Assembly (NCBI GenBank): GCA_022393335.1 | Contig: JAJEKB010021095.1 | Span: 1-64,000 of the forward strand | Length of the DNA stretch: 64,000 bases | Direction: 5' to 3' | Source: Macrotrachela quadricornifera | Taxonomy: Eukaryota; Rotifera; Eurotatoria; Philodinida; Philodinidae | Part shown: piece by piece, positions 18,501 through 32,565 of the stretch | Numbering within the stretch: position 1 is the first letter of the stretch | How the letters are laid out: each line of letters begins with the position of its first letter | Position numbers and translations under genes: made by a program | The notes under the pieces: generated by a model | Databases searched by the model: none | What the model saw: only the letters and a program-made list of their open reading frames with translations | What the model was told of the DNA's origin: nothing

Positions 18501-21500
18501 CAAACAACAAGAAGAATAATAAGAACAATAAATAATAAAGTGAATAAACATCCACTTATAATACCTAGAAGAAAATAATTGAATTTTATTACAGATTTAT
18601 AGATATGAAAAATACTGAACAGTAATATTCAGAAATATTCTTGTCTTGTACAAGAGAGAATTGGTAGAAAGTTGAGTCGTGAAATCTCAAGAAACGTTAA
18701 AATAGGTTTTAATATCTATTGAAATCTTGGACAGTCCTATAAGATGTTTGCAGTGTTTGTATTGGATCTCTCTTAAACTCTGCTCTTTCTTCTCGACTCT
18801 TAATCTAATTATCTAAATTTAATTATAAATAATATTTATCATCCGTACGTACTAGTATATAATTCAATAAATTACCTTTCATATCCATAATGTTTTGTAG
18901 ATTCAAAACAAAGGATCATTTAGTTATAACTATAAGTTCATCATAGAATAATCTATGGTCTGAGCAAAATATCTTTATATTCTATAAGTAATCTTGTCCG
19001 AGTGAAGGGGAAATCAGCATAAAAATTAATCATAGTTTGAAAAGAAATTTACTATAAAATCCAAAACAAATATTGAGAGATTTTTTTATCAAAGTTAATA
19101 TCAAATCCTCAAGGTTTGACATCAGTTGCAAACGCTTTGTAGATTCGTTTGAGCCTGAAAAAGGTGTCATACATGAATTCACAAACTTTAAGATTCTATA
19201 GTTATGATATTTGCTATGTATCGCCAGAAAAATCTTTTTCGAAGTGCATTCTTTCTATCTCTATTTAGACGTCTAAAATTTATTATTTACCGAGAATAAA
19301 AAGTTTTTTTGGATACATCATAAATCCAATATGTAAATGTATATTATCAATAGAAACAATAATTGATGGATATTCTGAACTATAGCAAAGACGTTTTGTT
19401 TTAGAATATTTTTTTGGACGATATATTGGTGGTTGACAAATAATTTTATCTGATTGTAAATGAATAATAGTACATAAGTCACAACCAATATGAACAAGAA
19501 TTTCATTTTTTGTATGTCCAATAGCTGTTAAATTAACACCTTGAATAGTTAATTCATTTGTATATGTTTGTAATGTAGGTTCAAGTTCATAAATAATTGG
19601 ATCATTAATATAAAGTAATGATGATGTTCGATTAAAATTATCTAAATAAATTTTTATTTCAATTTCTTGTTCATTATTTAAATTAAGTTCTTGAATTGAT
19701 GGTGTTAAAAATATAATATGTGTATTATTATGAAATAAAGGTGAAATAAATATATAATGTTTCAATTCTAATTGAATATTTTGTATTATATTAAAATTTT
19801 CCCCATGAATTATTATTTGATGACCACCACTTGTAAAACTTTTATATTGATGATATTTATTAAATGAATATAAAATTGGATTTGGAACAATAGTAAAAAA
19901 TTGTTTATAAATTAATTTTGTTTGTTGATCAAAAAATATTTTTATTGGTTGTTTTTTATTTAATATTGAAAATGGAAATGATTTTGTTTCACATTCGATT
20001 TTTATCATAGTTATTGATAATATTTGACATGAATAATTACCAATTAAAACTGATATATAATTATTACCTATTGTAAAATTTTCACCATGAATTCTTAAAA
20101 TTGTACCACCATTTTGAATACCAATAAGTGGTTCGATTGAATTTATTTTTGGTTTTATATATGAAATTATTTCACGAGAAGATATTTGTGGACCATGAGA
20201 ACCAAATTTTAAACGAACAGGACCAGTACGAAATATTGATCCAGTTGCACCGGATTGACACACAATTCTGAAAGAACAGTGTTTAAGATAATAATGATTA
20301 TGTTGTAAACTAGAATGATCTAATACGATAGTTTTTTTTCTATTGAATACAATATTATCAGATAGACACATTGAAATATAAGTGTTGGATGCTCGAAGAT
20401 TTTTCAGTTTAAAGGACACTATTTGTTTGTACATTCTATTCTGTGCTCATTCTTGATAAAGTTCGATTTGCTCTCGTCTTATAATTAGTTCTGACGGTAG
20501 TTCAGTTAATGTATCGAAAAGAATTCAAATGAATCTTTCATCACGAATATCATTCCGAAAATATCTTAATTAGCTTTTTATCACCAAGTTAATTACATAT
20601 ACAAACATAGTACTACTCGATATCAAATCTTTAATAATCACCTCTTTTAGTTCTATATTAGTATTATCATTATTAACAGAGATAATATAAGCGAATAGTA
20701 TGTTCTGATAAATATCGATTTATGAAACAATCTTTCTCTTTCAATTTCATATTCAAGTTTAGTAGTAACACATTTGTATCTACTAATAATTAAAGCTATC
20801 TTTTTACTTACCTATCATATGAACTTTCTTCTGTAATCAATTGACAAGGTATATCTGCTATATAAATTGATAAATTAAATAAATCAAAATTTTTTCCTTT
20901 AACTGTCACAAATGTTCCACCATTAATCGGTAAAATTAATGGTTCAATTATTTGAATTATTGGTAATAAACATTCTTGATTATTTGAACATTTTATTGAT
21001 TGATTTTTAAACATACACATATTATTACACCAAATACAACCATATGATGAATCGAGTTGTAAACATGATGTACAATTTAATGCCATATGTTCACAATGAT
21101 ATAAAGATATATGTGTATATGGTATAATAGATAGAATTTTATTTGAAAACTGAATCGATAAATGAAGATTTAATGGTTTATGAAATGATATTTGATGAAT
21201 ATTTTGATAATTTAACCATTTAAATGAACATTTTAATAAACATTTATTAAATGATCGAATTAATATTGGATTTGAATCAATAAATGAAAAATTTTTTTTA
21301 TAATTATATAATTCACAAGAATTAATACTTATTGATTGATTACATTGTTCAATATGAACAATAAATGTTTTATCAATATTATAAATAAAATTTTGTACAG
21401 ATTTTTCTAAATAAATAAATGAACATTGATTAGAATTTATTATAAAATTTGAATAATTTAATAATAAAAATTTTTTCTTTTGTTGAGATATACAATTTAA

Positions 21501-23912
21501 TGTTTCATAATTCCATAAACATATATTTGAATATGATGTACAAGATGAACATGTAAGAAAATTTGAACAATTTATAAATTTTAAATTATAATATCCAAAT
21601 GTTAAATTTGTTTTGACATGATAAATTGATAAAATAACATTATAAATACCTAAAGAAAATTAATTATTAAAAAATTTTTTCCAAAAAATAATATCTTACT
21701 TTCATTCATATTATTTAATATAGGTGGTAAACATCGTACTTTATTATTATTGAGAATGGCATTTGTATGATATAATTCTTTTTTATTATTAAGACTAAAT
21801 TGACACATATATTCATTAATATTATTTCGCAATAGAACATTGAAAGTGATTTGTAACTAAAATAATTAAAATAAAAAGTAAGAAAAAAAAATTCAATTAA
21901 AAAAAACAAAACTTTACTTTTATATTTAACATATCTAATGAAATTATTTGAGGAATAACTTGTTTAATATCTATACATATATTAATTCCATTATTTCTTT
22001 TATTTTCATCAATACATTCAAATACTGTTGTACATCTATAATAGAACAAATAATAATAATTTTTTTTTCAATAAAAATCTCAAGTCTTACGTATTCTTTT
22101 TAGAACACCAATGACAAAATTTAGCATTTGAACATTCATTACATGTTGTATACTGTTCGCATATATTGAAATTTTGTGTAATTAACTAAATTAAGAATGA
22201 ATATATTACGATTATTGCATGATAATATCGAATATATTAATGAGAGATTCGGAAGAACTGAATTGTTATGGAATTAAAATTAAAATCATGAGTTCTAGAT
22301 ATTGCAATCAATGTCCTATCTCCAACATCTTTCGATAGGCTAATATTTAAATATAATCAATTACCTGATTATCAGTTAGAACAATAAGTTTTGAATTTTT
22401 AAATGTTGGTACTTTCTTAATAAATTTTAAATCAATAATAATTTTTGATTGAAAATTTTCTTTATAAATTTGTTTTGTATTTGAATTTTGAAACTAAATA
22501 AATTTAAAAAATAAAAATAAAATGAAATATATAATAAATAAAAGAATTTTACCATATGTACAGTTCCATTATCATCTCCAACAAAAAATAACATATCATT
22601 TTCATTTGAACTTATTTCAATTGATGTAAAATTTACTTTATCATTTAATTCAATAATCGGTTGAATTTGTTCAATTGCTTGATGACCACCAATTGGATAT
22701 TGAAAAAATCTTTCATTTTCATCAGGACAATAATCTTCATTAATTTTATTTAAATTCTAAATTTTTTATTTATATAAAATAAAACAAAACAAAAAAAATC
22801 ATTTGAATTTAACATACTTTACTCGATATACATTGTGTATCTGGACTAAGATGTGGTAAACCACGATAACCTTTTCCATCAATAATACAACGTTTTATTG
22901 TTTGAAAAAATGCTTGTTGAATATAATTAATATCATATGCACATATAGCATGTGATGTTTTCGTTTTATTTGCTAATGTTGTATTACGAAATAATCCATA
23001 TAAAATATTTTTTTCATATGAAAATTTTCCTGTAATTAAATAATGATAATTTTTCCCACATGTTAATGGTATTTCAATATAACTTTTAATAATTGATTGT
23101 TTTAAATTTTGACAAAAACGTAAAATTTTTGTTTGTAATTTTATATTTTTTAAATGATTTATATTTGATAATTGTTGTATTGTTAAAAAATATGAAAAAT
23201 TTTTATATTCAAATCCATATATATAATAAAGAAAAAAATCTTTTATTAAACGTATATTTAATAAACGTAATGTATTTGTTGATTGTTGTAATGCTGATTG
23301 ATTTGATTTAAAATGAATTATTGATAAAAATTCATTTAAATTTATATGTCGACCACTTATCGTTGGAATATTATAAAATGGATCACATATTGAATCATAT
23401 GTATTTGATATATATAATATTTGTTTATTTTTATTAATAAAACCAATTGAAGGATAAAATGGTGATGATGAAATAATATTTTCTGTTGAATTTTTTATTA
23501 AATTAAGATTAATTAATGAACGTAATTGACATGAATTAATATAATTTGATGTTGAACATATTAATATTGAATTATTTATTAAAATAAGTAATTGATTATA
23601 TGTTTGATTTATAAATGGAATTAAATATGATGATGTTGAAAAATAATAATGAGAAGTTTTTGATAATAATGAACTTGTATTTTTTATTAAACAATGATGA
23701 GTTATTTTTGATGATGACGATGATAATGATAGATCAATATCTGATAAAATTGATAAATCACTTGCATTTAATGAATAAATATGATTAATAGATGCTAAAA
23801 TAATTGTATTTGTTATATCATCATATACAAAACGTTGTAATGGATTTGGAAAATGAACATTTAATGAAATTGTTAATTTAATTAAATAGAAAATAATTAT
23901 TCGAATATTCAT
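15547..23912 (-). CDS. Plexin (semaphorin receptor), 12 exons
   Basis: Exons: 23912-22818, 22756-22553, 22493-22365, 22185-22091, 22035-21918, 21856-21700, 21649-20812, 20267-19291, 18564-17452, 16512-15851, 15777-15700, 15642-15547. All phases agree and give 1853 aa, the length of family members. Order: signal peptide (IRIIIFYLIKLTISLNV), Sema propeller to about residue 480, PSI domains (TTCNECSNAKFCHWC; LTCSSC; NCTSCLQLDSSYGCIWC), several IPT/TIG domains (PINGGTFVTVKGKNF; IQNGGTILRIHGENF), one TM helix at about 1206-1228 (GCLFTLLFIVLIILLVV), then a cytoplasmic split RasGAP-like region with an inserted Rho-binding ubiquitin-like domain (IVHIDLN... NTLQHYGITTDGYEL). Plexins sit in the plasma membrane and turn semaphorin binding into Rap/Rho-family signalling for axon and cell guidance. 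The GAP region is strongly diverged: NPIDAIEQ survives, but I find no paired-Arg finger. Identity is firm; subclass is unassigned. Confidence 0.93.
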
Positions 23913-26900
23913 TATTGTATAAATTGAAATATAAAATCTAAAAAAACATAAAATAGATATAAAACATTCGAATACTTTATTTTTCTATATATGATACTAT
24001 CTTTACAATTGATTAGAAAAGAATAGGTCAAATTTAATTAGTTAAACAATACACAATCCGACGATGAACAAAATAGGCACAAATATAGTTTTCTTCTTTT
24101 TTTTTACTAGACGAAGAATAATAACAATTATCAAATAGAGATGTCTCGCCGCCTAATGTCATACGTGTCATCGATAGTTAATATCATCAGAAGTCTGCGT
24201 ATATACACACGATCACTCATCCATTATCTTCGTTGTCTATAGAATATGATCACATACAATTTTCTTTTTTTTTTGTTATCATGGTAATTCTTCATTCATG
24301 CTTACAGACATAAAAAAAAAAGTACAAAAAACATTCGATTGTACAAAAGAAAAATATGTTTAACAATGAATTCATTCGATTGGAATCAAGTTGCTTTACA
24401 TAAAATAACAAATGAATATTTGTTTGAAATACAAAAGAAGAAGAAAAAAAAGGACAAACTCCGGAAAATAGACTTATACTGAGATAAGTTTTAAGTATTC
24501 AACGATGCACAAATAAAATGATACGAATCGAATAGAGCACAATACCTAGGAATAGAATAGATGAATTTTCTCAAAAAAAGAAATGAATGACGAGAGAAAA
24601 AGACAAAGAAAAATGAATGTTTATTTCAATGAGTAGACATTAAATGACAAAAGAAAAAGTCTAATCGATTTTAGTTTCACATTGTTATTTTTACTGATGG
24701 ATATTATATACATTAGACCTTCATGTACACATACCATTATGATGACATTTAAACAGCTAAATTGAAAAGTCACATATATATATATGTATAATGGCAGCAA
24801 CTGTAAAATCCTTCTTCTCATCTTTTAATCACATATAGACGATAATAAATCTATTTAAAATATGTTAAATTATCAAAAAGATGATTATGAAGCACTGATG
24901 ATAATTTAACATTTTGAATATTAGTATAAAGATATGTTTTTATTTTGTATTCTTATAGTTCATGCTAATATTGCTACTATAATTCTGCTTGTATGTATGT
25001 CAATCAACTTGAGACAGACAAACAGAATAAAAGAATAAGAAAGAAAGAAAGAGAAACATCGATTAGACGGTTTAAACTATGTTTTAAATAAGAGTGCGAT
25101 AAAATCAAGCTGTCTGATGCATTTACTACAAATAAGTTTATTCCCTTGTGGTGACACACAGACTGATAATAATGATGCAAAGAATCAGAAGACATAGTAC
25201 AACTGTAACAAATAATTAGATGTGTTATAAAATATAAACATATATAGCATTATTTCAATTTGTATATATGTAAATACAATTCTCTTGTGATATGGACATG
25301 TCTATAACGAGACATATAGTCACGCTCTCAAGTATTAATCGACCAGCAATAATGATTATTTCTTTACACATTTTACTATATACATATAGATGTATAGAAA
25401 TATGAAATGTACCAATTAAACGATTGTAAAAGAAAAAAGGTCACTGTCGTTTGTTATCATTAATTTAATTTAAAAATACTGACATCCGATTAGAATAAAG
25501 AAAAAATGAAACAAGTATACATTGCTTTATCAAATAAATGGCGGTGACAACTGATACAGATTTCTATAGTGTAATTGTATTAGTTATTCTAATTCAACAT
25601 TGTCTTTATATATGTATGTATGTATGTCGGTTTTGTTCATGAGCAATTTGATTTATTTATTATATTATCCATCGGTCGACTGAAACATGCATACGCGTGC
25701 AATGTTGATCATTTTATGTCTAAAGCAAATTACAAAGCGACTTGTAATATGCAATCATAACAAATTAGTTCTTTGCGGTCTATTTCAAAAAAGAAAAAAC
25801 ATATCAATAAATACAAAATCAAGAGAACGTATATAATATCCATATCATTCTATCTTTTGTTGTTCTTAATTTTTTTTTACTATCAATAATAATTACATAT
25901 ATAAACAATATACACTAGTTTTAACATTACTAACAGCATGATGTTGGGCTGCTTATAACATGGGATGGAGAGAAATGATGCATTCTATCTCGTTTATATC
26001 ACACTGACAAAAAAAACAATAGCACTCTTTGATTAGTCTCATGAAAAATGACGTAATCATTTTTAGTCATATTTTTTCTTTTGCTCAAGCAATAAATTTA
26101 TATATGTGACACTGAACTAACTGTATTCATTGTTATTTGAACATATATATATATGTTAGTCAGATTCTATTTATTACATAATAATTCTCTTATTAAGAGT
26201 ACTTCTACACTCAACTAGTCATCGTCTCTTTATTATAACCACATTAATCTTTTACACTATGTATGTATGTATGTTGACATTAAAAGGAAAGATCTATACT
26301 TGAATTGAACACCATCTACATGGACAATCTATCTTGTCAAGGATAAAAAATGGATAGAAAAAGAGAAAAGAAAAGAAAAAAAAAAGCTGAACTTATTCTC
26401 TAATGATGAAATAGAATGGCAATAGCTATCATTAGGGCGAAACAATAATACTATGCATGCACCATCAATAGTGGTCATAGTGAGATGTGACGCAAGATCC
26501 GAAACACCACAGGCGAATACCAAGAAAAGAAAGGAAATAGTTATCTTTTATAGTTATCAGATTAATCAACAGTGGACTGAGAAAGAAAGATCAGGCTAAT
26601 CTATGAAATACTAACGAATCATTAGAAAATTATAGATAAATTTTGAAGATATTAAAAGTTAATATAGGGATACTATTTCTTTGATTGAATGAATAACTTG
26701 TATTCATTAAACAAAAAAGTGATAATAATATCATTTGTAAAAAAAACGTTTATCACAAGAAAAAAGAAATCAAAGTTGATTTTATCATAAAAGCACGTTC
26801 TCATAGCGATATATCATTATAAATATTTGTACTACTCGCTCGACCGCCTTCAATGTCCGAGAGGCAGTTCACATACATCAATGATGATGATGATGATTGT

Positions 26901-28289
26901 ATCCACATTATATTACGAGTTTGTTCAACAGAACATGACAGAACAGTCGAGCGTATGTACACAATATGACACAATCATAAGCAGAAAACCATATTTTTTC
27001 TACTAGTTGAATTTAACTACTTAAACAATTGACTAGGAGTCATGTTTGATCAAATATCTATATATTTGATGATTTTCAAATATTGCACAACATGTACATA
27101 GTTTATACGATTCATCAAACTAAGTAACAGACTGGAAACTTACTTGTTAAAATATATGAACAGTTTTCATTGTATAATTGAATATAAAGAAGAAATTAAT
27201 GAATGTCAACTGGATTTTTTTTCTTCAACAAATCCATTATAACATAGTAATGGTCTAGTTTCTTTCGTTTTTCATTTATTTCATTTTAAGTGTGAAGTTT
27301 CTACAACAAAGAAAAGCATTGAATGACTTAAATTATTGAAATAGATTGATTTTCTTTTCGACAAGTATACTATTGTTAAAACAAAAGATAATAAGGGGAT
27401 ATAAAAAATACGATTGACATTCTTTAAACTGACAATGTTATGAATAGAGACGATGAAACACAGAAGAAAAAGAGAGGCGGTACTGTCAGTGAATTGATCG
27501 ACCGACAAGACAAGACGTAAAATTATGATTATCTGCACAAGACAGAAAAATTAGTTCAAATAGAAGAATTACTACTAAATAATGTAAGCACTTGTTCAAT
27601 GTATTCACACTTATATAGTGCTAATAATGATGATAATGATAAAAGAATAAGATGAAAACGAAAGTGAAATAATTAGGTCAAATGGTTGTCACTGCAGGAG
27701 ACAATTTTTTCTCTGTCCATCTGTGAATGTATTTCTATTTAACACATATAGACAACTGTAATTCTTTTCATTATTGTTCAAATATGTATAAATATTAGAA
27801 AAAGAAGAACAAATAAGAATCTAAAATCGGAAATCCTACTTTTACTTGAAGACATTGAAAGAATCTCATTTGTATCTCTGTCCGAATAAAAAAAAAAAAG
27901 AAATAAGAAGAAAACCTTTCTAGTACTCTCAAAAGGTTGACTGAATACGGCATTTTGTCTTGAAATCATAACTTTCTTACTATTATCATTAAATTTCTTA
28001 TAATGTATTCAAATCATACTGTTTATTCGACTGTAATATGCAATGCAAACTACTTGTAGGGAAGGTCGCCGGTGTTGATGATGATGATGATGTGATGATT
28101 ATAGTGTGCTATATGACCAGAGGAAAAGAGATTTATTCTTAAAACGAAATGTAACTAAAATGATCGTTTATTTACTTGTCAATATGCATGAGTTTCGAGC
28201 ATAATCATTCAGTCTAATTGATGATACATCTCATTCGAGAGCTAAACGATCTAGAAGGTTGATTGTCTGTAATTCAGGACATAAGAAAG

Positions 28290-28313
28290 GAAAAGAAAAG
28301 AAAAGAAAAGAAA
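28290..28313 (+). repeat. AAAAG microsatellite
   Basis: About five consecutive AAAAG units. One of several short tandem repeats in the gene-poor region. Confidence 0.8.
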
Positions 28314-31089
28314 AAGTGAGAAAGAAGAAAATAGGTATGACCATCAATTATATCATTGCATGATTCACATTCAAGTGTAGAACGTCTTTTTGTCACGCAA
28401 GATGTTAGCAAAAAAATGCTAGAGATTAAAACATCAAAGATGTGGTCATTTAGAGAATATATAACTAATATTTCAATATGTAATCGATGACCAGATGGCT
28501 CTTTGACAATACTTAGCTAAGTTAGAGAGTAAAAAAAAAATTATTATTTATTTTTGATTGAATCATTCATTATATATATATATATACTTCTGTCATTTTC
28601 TGTTTATACAATGTTCATTGCCATATTAGATCGATGATCAAGCAAATTTTCTATTATTATATCTGTTTCTAATTAAATTCTAACTATCTATCCACTTGAG
28701 AAACAGACGATAAGTCAAAAGAAAATGAAAGCGCCTCAATATGTTCTATTATAATAAACGTGTTCTTTCTTTTTTTCTTTTATATATATATATATGTATG
28801 TGTGTTACTCACTCAATCTAACTAATGAGTTTCTATAAGATGATGAACTGTTTGTTGAACCGTGATCAACAATAACCTTGTACATGTAGAGAGTAGGGTC
28901 ATCTTTTTTCTTTTTCATGAGAATATGTTGCAAAAGGCAATTAATTCCGTTGTGATAGTTTTTTCTACTGAAGGGAGAATCATATGAAATAAAATGAGTT
29001 TGTCCATCTGTCTATTTGTTTGTAATGGTATATCTAAGTAATATCGAAAAGTTTGCAGACGACAAGAATAAGATTTTAAAAGTATTAAGATTGTCGGAGT
29101 AAGATAAAATGGATGAAACTATGTCTTTAATTATTTTACGCTGGCGTTTAACATAAAGATATTTAGCAATCAATTATTTTTTTCATTTCATCATTTGCAT
29201 AATGAACAGCAAGAATATCAATACGACGTCGTATACAATTTGCCTTTTTTCTTTTTAGTCTGTCAGTTGCATTTTATGCTCTTGGGCTATTTGTCAGCGG
29301 GGCCACTTTTCATTCAAACATTTTATTTTTTCTGCTTTTCGTCATTAATCAGAACATTCATTTGTGACAGGTCAAAAATCAAATCTTATAAAATCTAAAT
29401 AAGGTGTGACGGATGATCTATTATTGTTTGAACTACATGTTTTTTGTTAAGAAATTAGATCAAAATTTCTTTGTTTTGAAACTGACTGGAATCATCGAAA
29501 GTTTTTGAAAGCATTGGACTGCAATCTGTGTATTTTTCAGCCATAATATTGACACCTTTTTCCTGGTGATTTCAGTCCATTTTCTGAAGCAATGACAGTA
29601 GAAACTATCGAAAAAGACTTGAGAATGTGATGATTCCATCCATTTTCAATGGGAACCCGAAATGGGAATCATTAACTTGGAAATTTTTCTAAGTTGTTAT
29701 ATAATAATAGACTCTCATTTTAAATTAGAGATAAATATAAATGTACACCCTTAGTATCTATAATGTCGATTAAAGTGAAAAACGTAGTACAATATAATCA
29801 GTAAATAGGTAATTTAATTGATTCTGATTTTTAGCTGTTTTTATATAGATATTTATATTTTTGTTTTATTCACTGAGTTTAAAATGCGCTTTCGTTCTAG
29901 TTAGCACTTTGTTGAAATAATAATTTTTACAAGAAATATATTGTTTTACTAAATTCTATGCATTTTCAAAGCTGTAATTTAAAGTGTAAGGCAAATACGA
30001 TGTTTCCTTTTGAAATTGAAATTTGTTTAGTCATAATGATATTTTATGTATTTATAAAATTCATTCTTGTTTTGGTATAATTTACAAATAAAATAGAAAC
30101 GATGATATAGAGTGGCAATAGAGACATGTTTATACTCTAAATATCTTGTAAAAGAATTTGACAAATATACAATGATTTTGTGAGCAAAAATTAAGTAAAA
30201 CGAATTAGCCATTTTAGTTATGTATTTGATTTTGAAATTTATGTAAATCGATACAACTGATTGATTCAATCGAATGCAGTACTGTCAAAGTTGAAAGTTA
30301 AACTTCATGTTATTCAATAGCATAAAACAAGGATAGATTTTACTGGTACGGGTACGCTAGAAGAAAAGTCATAAATAGATATACAAATACAATCACATTT
30401 TATGCTAATCCTGCGGCAATTTTAGTCTTGCAGAGAAATGTATTATAAGGTCATTAGAAGGAAGTGACTATATTATGTTGTCTATAACGGTTTGGGAATG
30501 TATGTCATTTATACCTATTCGAATCTATATGAAGAAGAGTAAGTTCATTTTCTACTATAATATTTGAATATTTCTGAGAGATTGATTTTTAGAAAAGTTA
30601 TTTCGACTCTATATGCTCAAAGATACATTCAAATAAAATTTGAATTAAAACTAACGTGCAAGTGGAATATAAAATGTGGGTGATGCAGCATATCCTTTAT
30701 ATCGTTCTACTTTGTGTTACTTGTTCATTCGAATGTTACAATAGAAAATATTCAATATATTTCTCTAATCTTTTGCTATGATTATACTTATGTCACGGCT
30801 AAGGTGTGATAATGTTTTATATTTCTTGCTCGTTTGTCATTATATGAAAAAAAAACTAAATTGTTATTATATAGAAAAAAAAACATATATAACGTGCAAG
30901 TGGCCTAATTATAATACTGATATTGACTTCATGAGAAATAGTCAAGTTATAGTGTCACTGGACAACTTATTATTATGACGAAAGACTCTTGAACTATATA
31001 CTTTTCTAAAGTCATATGACATCTGTATATATTTTTACTGTTGTTTTCAGAGAATTGAATTGATATTTTATTGAAGAAATTTTTTTATA

Positions 31090-31779
31090 TTAATCAACTA
31101 ATTCTAAGCATGGAAAGTGTAAATAGAACTCTCGTAAATGAATTGTAGTTAAAGAAATATTAAATATTAAAGTCTTGATTTTGGAACAGTTGCGATGAGT
31201 TGCACTACGTGTTGAATTCTCTGTCACAAGAACCAAATTATTATTTGAAACAGTATGATGAATGAGTTTTAACAAATACTTTCTAGTATCGATCAAAACT
31301 TTTTCCACATAATAAATGCATTGAAAACATATCTTCGAACAGGTGAGATGATGAAATTCAGCAATTGATGTTAACGAAGATAATCCATAAATAGATATTA
31401 TTGTATGATCTTCAATACTATTTTGATTAAAATCAAAGTTCAAGAAACTTTAAAAATCGTATGGGAAATGGGTGGGAGAAATTTCTTTTTCTAAAATATC
31501 AATATACGTCTTCGATAACACCTCATTTCCATCAATTATGAGAGTAAGATGTATAATATTGTTTTCAAAATCATAGAGAGAGAATAAATGAGAATCATCA
31601 ATAAAGGGATGTAACACAAAATTCTCATTGATCTTTGTAAAAGTAAACTTATATAAACGAGAATAATTACCAGAAAGAAGAATACGTCCTATAAAGAATG
31701 GTTCAAGCACGAAAACTTCTATATATTGATCTATTCTAGGTAAAAAATAGAATTGATAAATCAGTTTTATCACTATCAA
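31090..31779 (-). pseudogene. Degraded coding segment, family not identified
   Basis: One reading frame of about 690 bases broken by a single in-frame TAA at 31450-31452: IEKEISPTHFPYDF, stop, SFLNFDFNQNSIED. The upstream edge at about 31739 has a plausible acceptor (TTTTTACCTAG). The translation has a normal-looking amino-acid mix with regularly spaced Leu/Phe and L-x-x-F-P-C-L-E-L near the end. This reminds me of the C-terminal part of the large bdelloid F-box/Leu-rich families, but the resemblance is weak. It could be a dead paralogue fragment or chance. Confidence 0.35.
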
Positions 31780-32565
31780 TATCTAGAGAAAATACTTTTG
31801 CTTTATTCTGTCGAGAGTCGGGTAAGTTGAAGCAACAAACATTACTTGTATATAAGGTTATAACTATTGTATTTTACGGTTAAAGGAAACTTCAAGTATT
31901 TCTTCAGAACTAATCATGCATATGAATAAATGGTTAAAAGATTGAAATTGATTTTCAATTAAAATAGAACTAAATTCAATGTCTGCAGATATAAAAATAA
32001 ATATAATTATTTTGTTGTCATTATTTTATTTTCTATATATAATTATTCAATTGAAATAACAAGACAAAACGTAAAAGAAAAGAAAAAAGTAAAGCAAGCA
32101 ATAAAATGATTTGACATATGTAAACGGACAGAATGAGTATGTTTATATTTAAGTGAGATAATTCATTAATATTGAAATTCTGAACTGTAAAAAAGAAACA
32201 ACAACAACAACAACAAGCAACGGACGGGTTAAATTCGACAAAATCAAAAACAATAAATATAACAAGCAAGCAAAGAAAAAAAAAGTGGAATGTAAATGAG
32301 AAAGAAAAATTCGATTGTCGTAAGATCGCTAAATACAAAAACAAAATGGAATGAAGATTTTTTTCTCCTCATCATGGCTCATCCGAAAGAGAGACTAGAA
32401 ATGAAAAAGCACAGAGAAATAAAGAGATGTTCATATAAGCAACATGTATTCTTTTTTAAGACCGGTGTTAAACAAAAAAGAATATGCACCGGCGTTGACT
32501 TATAGAAAAAGACGGAGGAAAATTCGTTTCTTATTTGCTTATTTTTATTTTATCTGTTGTTTTGT

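Larger units (their letters stand above)
23913..32565. other. 8.6-kb gene-poor region upstream of plexin
   Basis: No gene I can support except a degraded frame at 31090-31779. The region is rich in microsatellites: GAT runs at about 26878-26897 and 28076-28092, an AAAAG run at about 28290-28313, and TA and GTAT runs in several places. Open frames of 60-100 codons are scattered on both strands with low-complexity, hydrophobic or Lys-rich translations, as expected by chance in AT-rich DNA. Lying between the 3' end of GIPC and the plexin start, it is the likely home of plexin 5' UTR exons and distal control elements, but I cannot point to one. Confidence 0.5.

Noticed and set aside
23093..23311. 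72-codon plus-strand hydrophobic frame
   Set aside because: Antisense to the plexin Sema exon; low-complexity Ile/Leu/Asn-rich translation.
26329..27969. Several minus-strand frames of 60-85 codons (Phe/Ser/Leu-rich)
   Set aside because: Pyrimidine-rich DNA read as hydrophobic peptides, no splice continuity, no motif.
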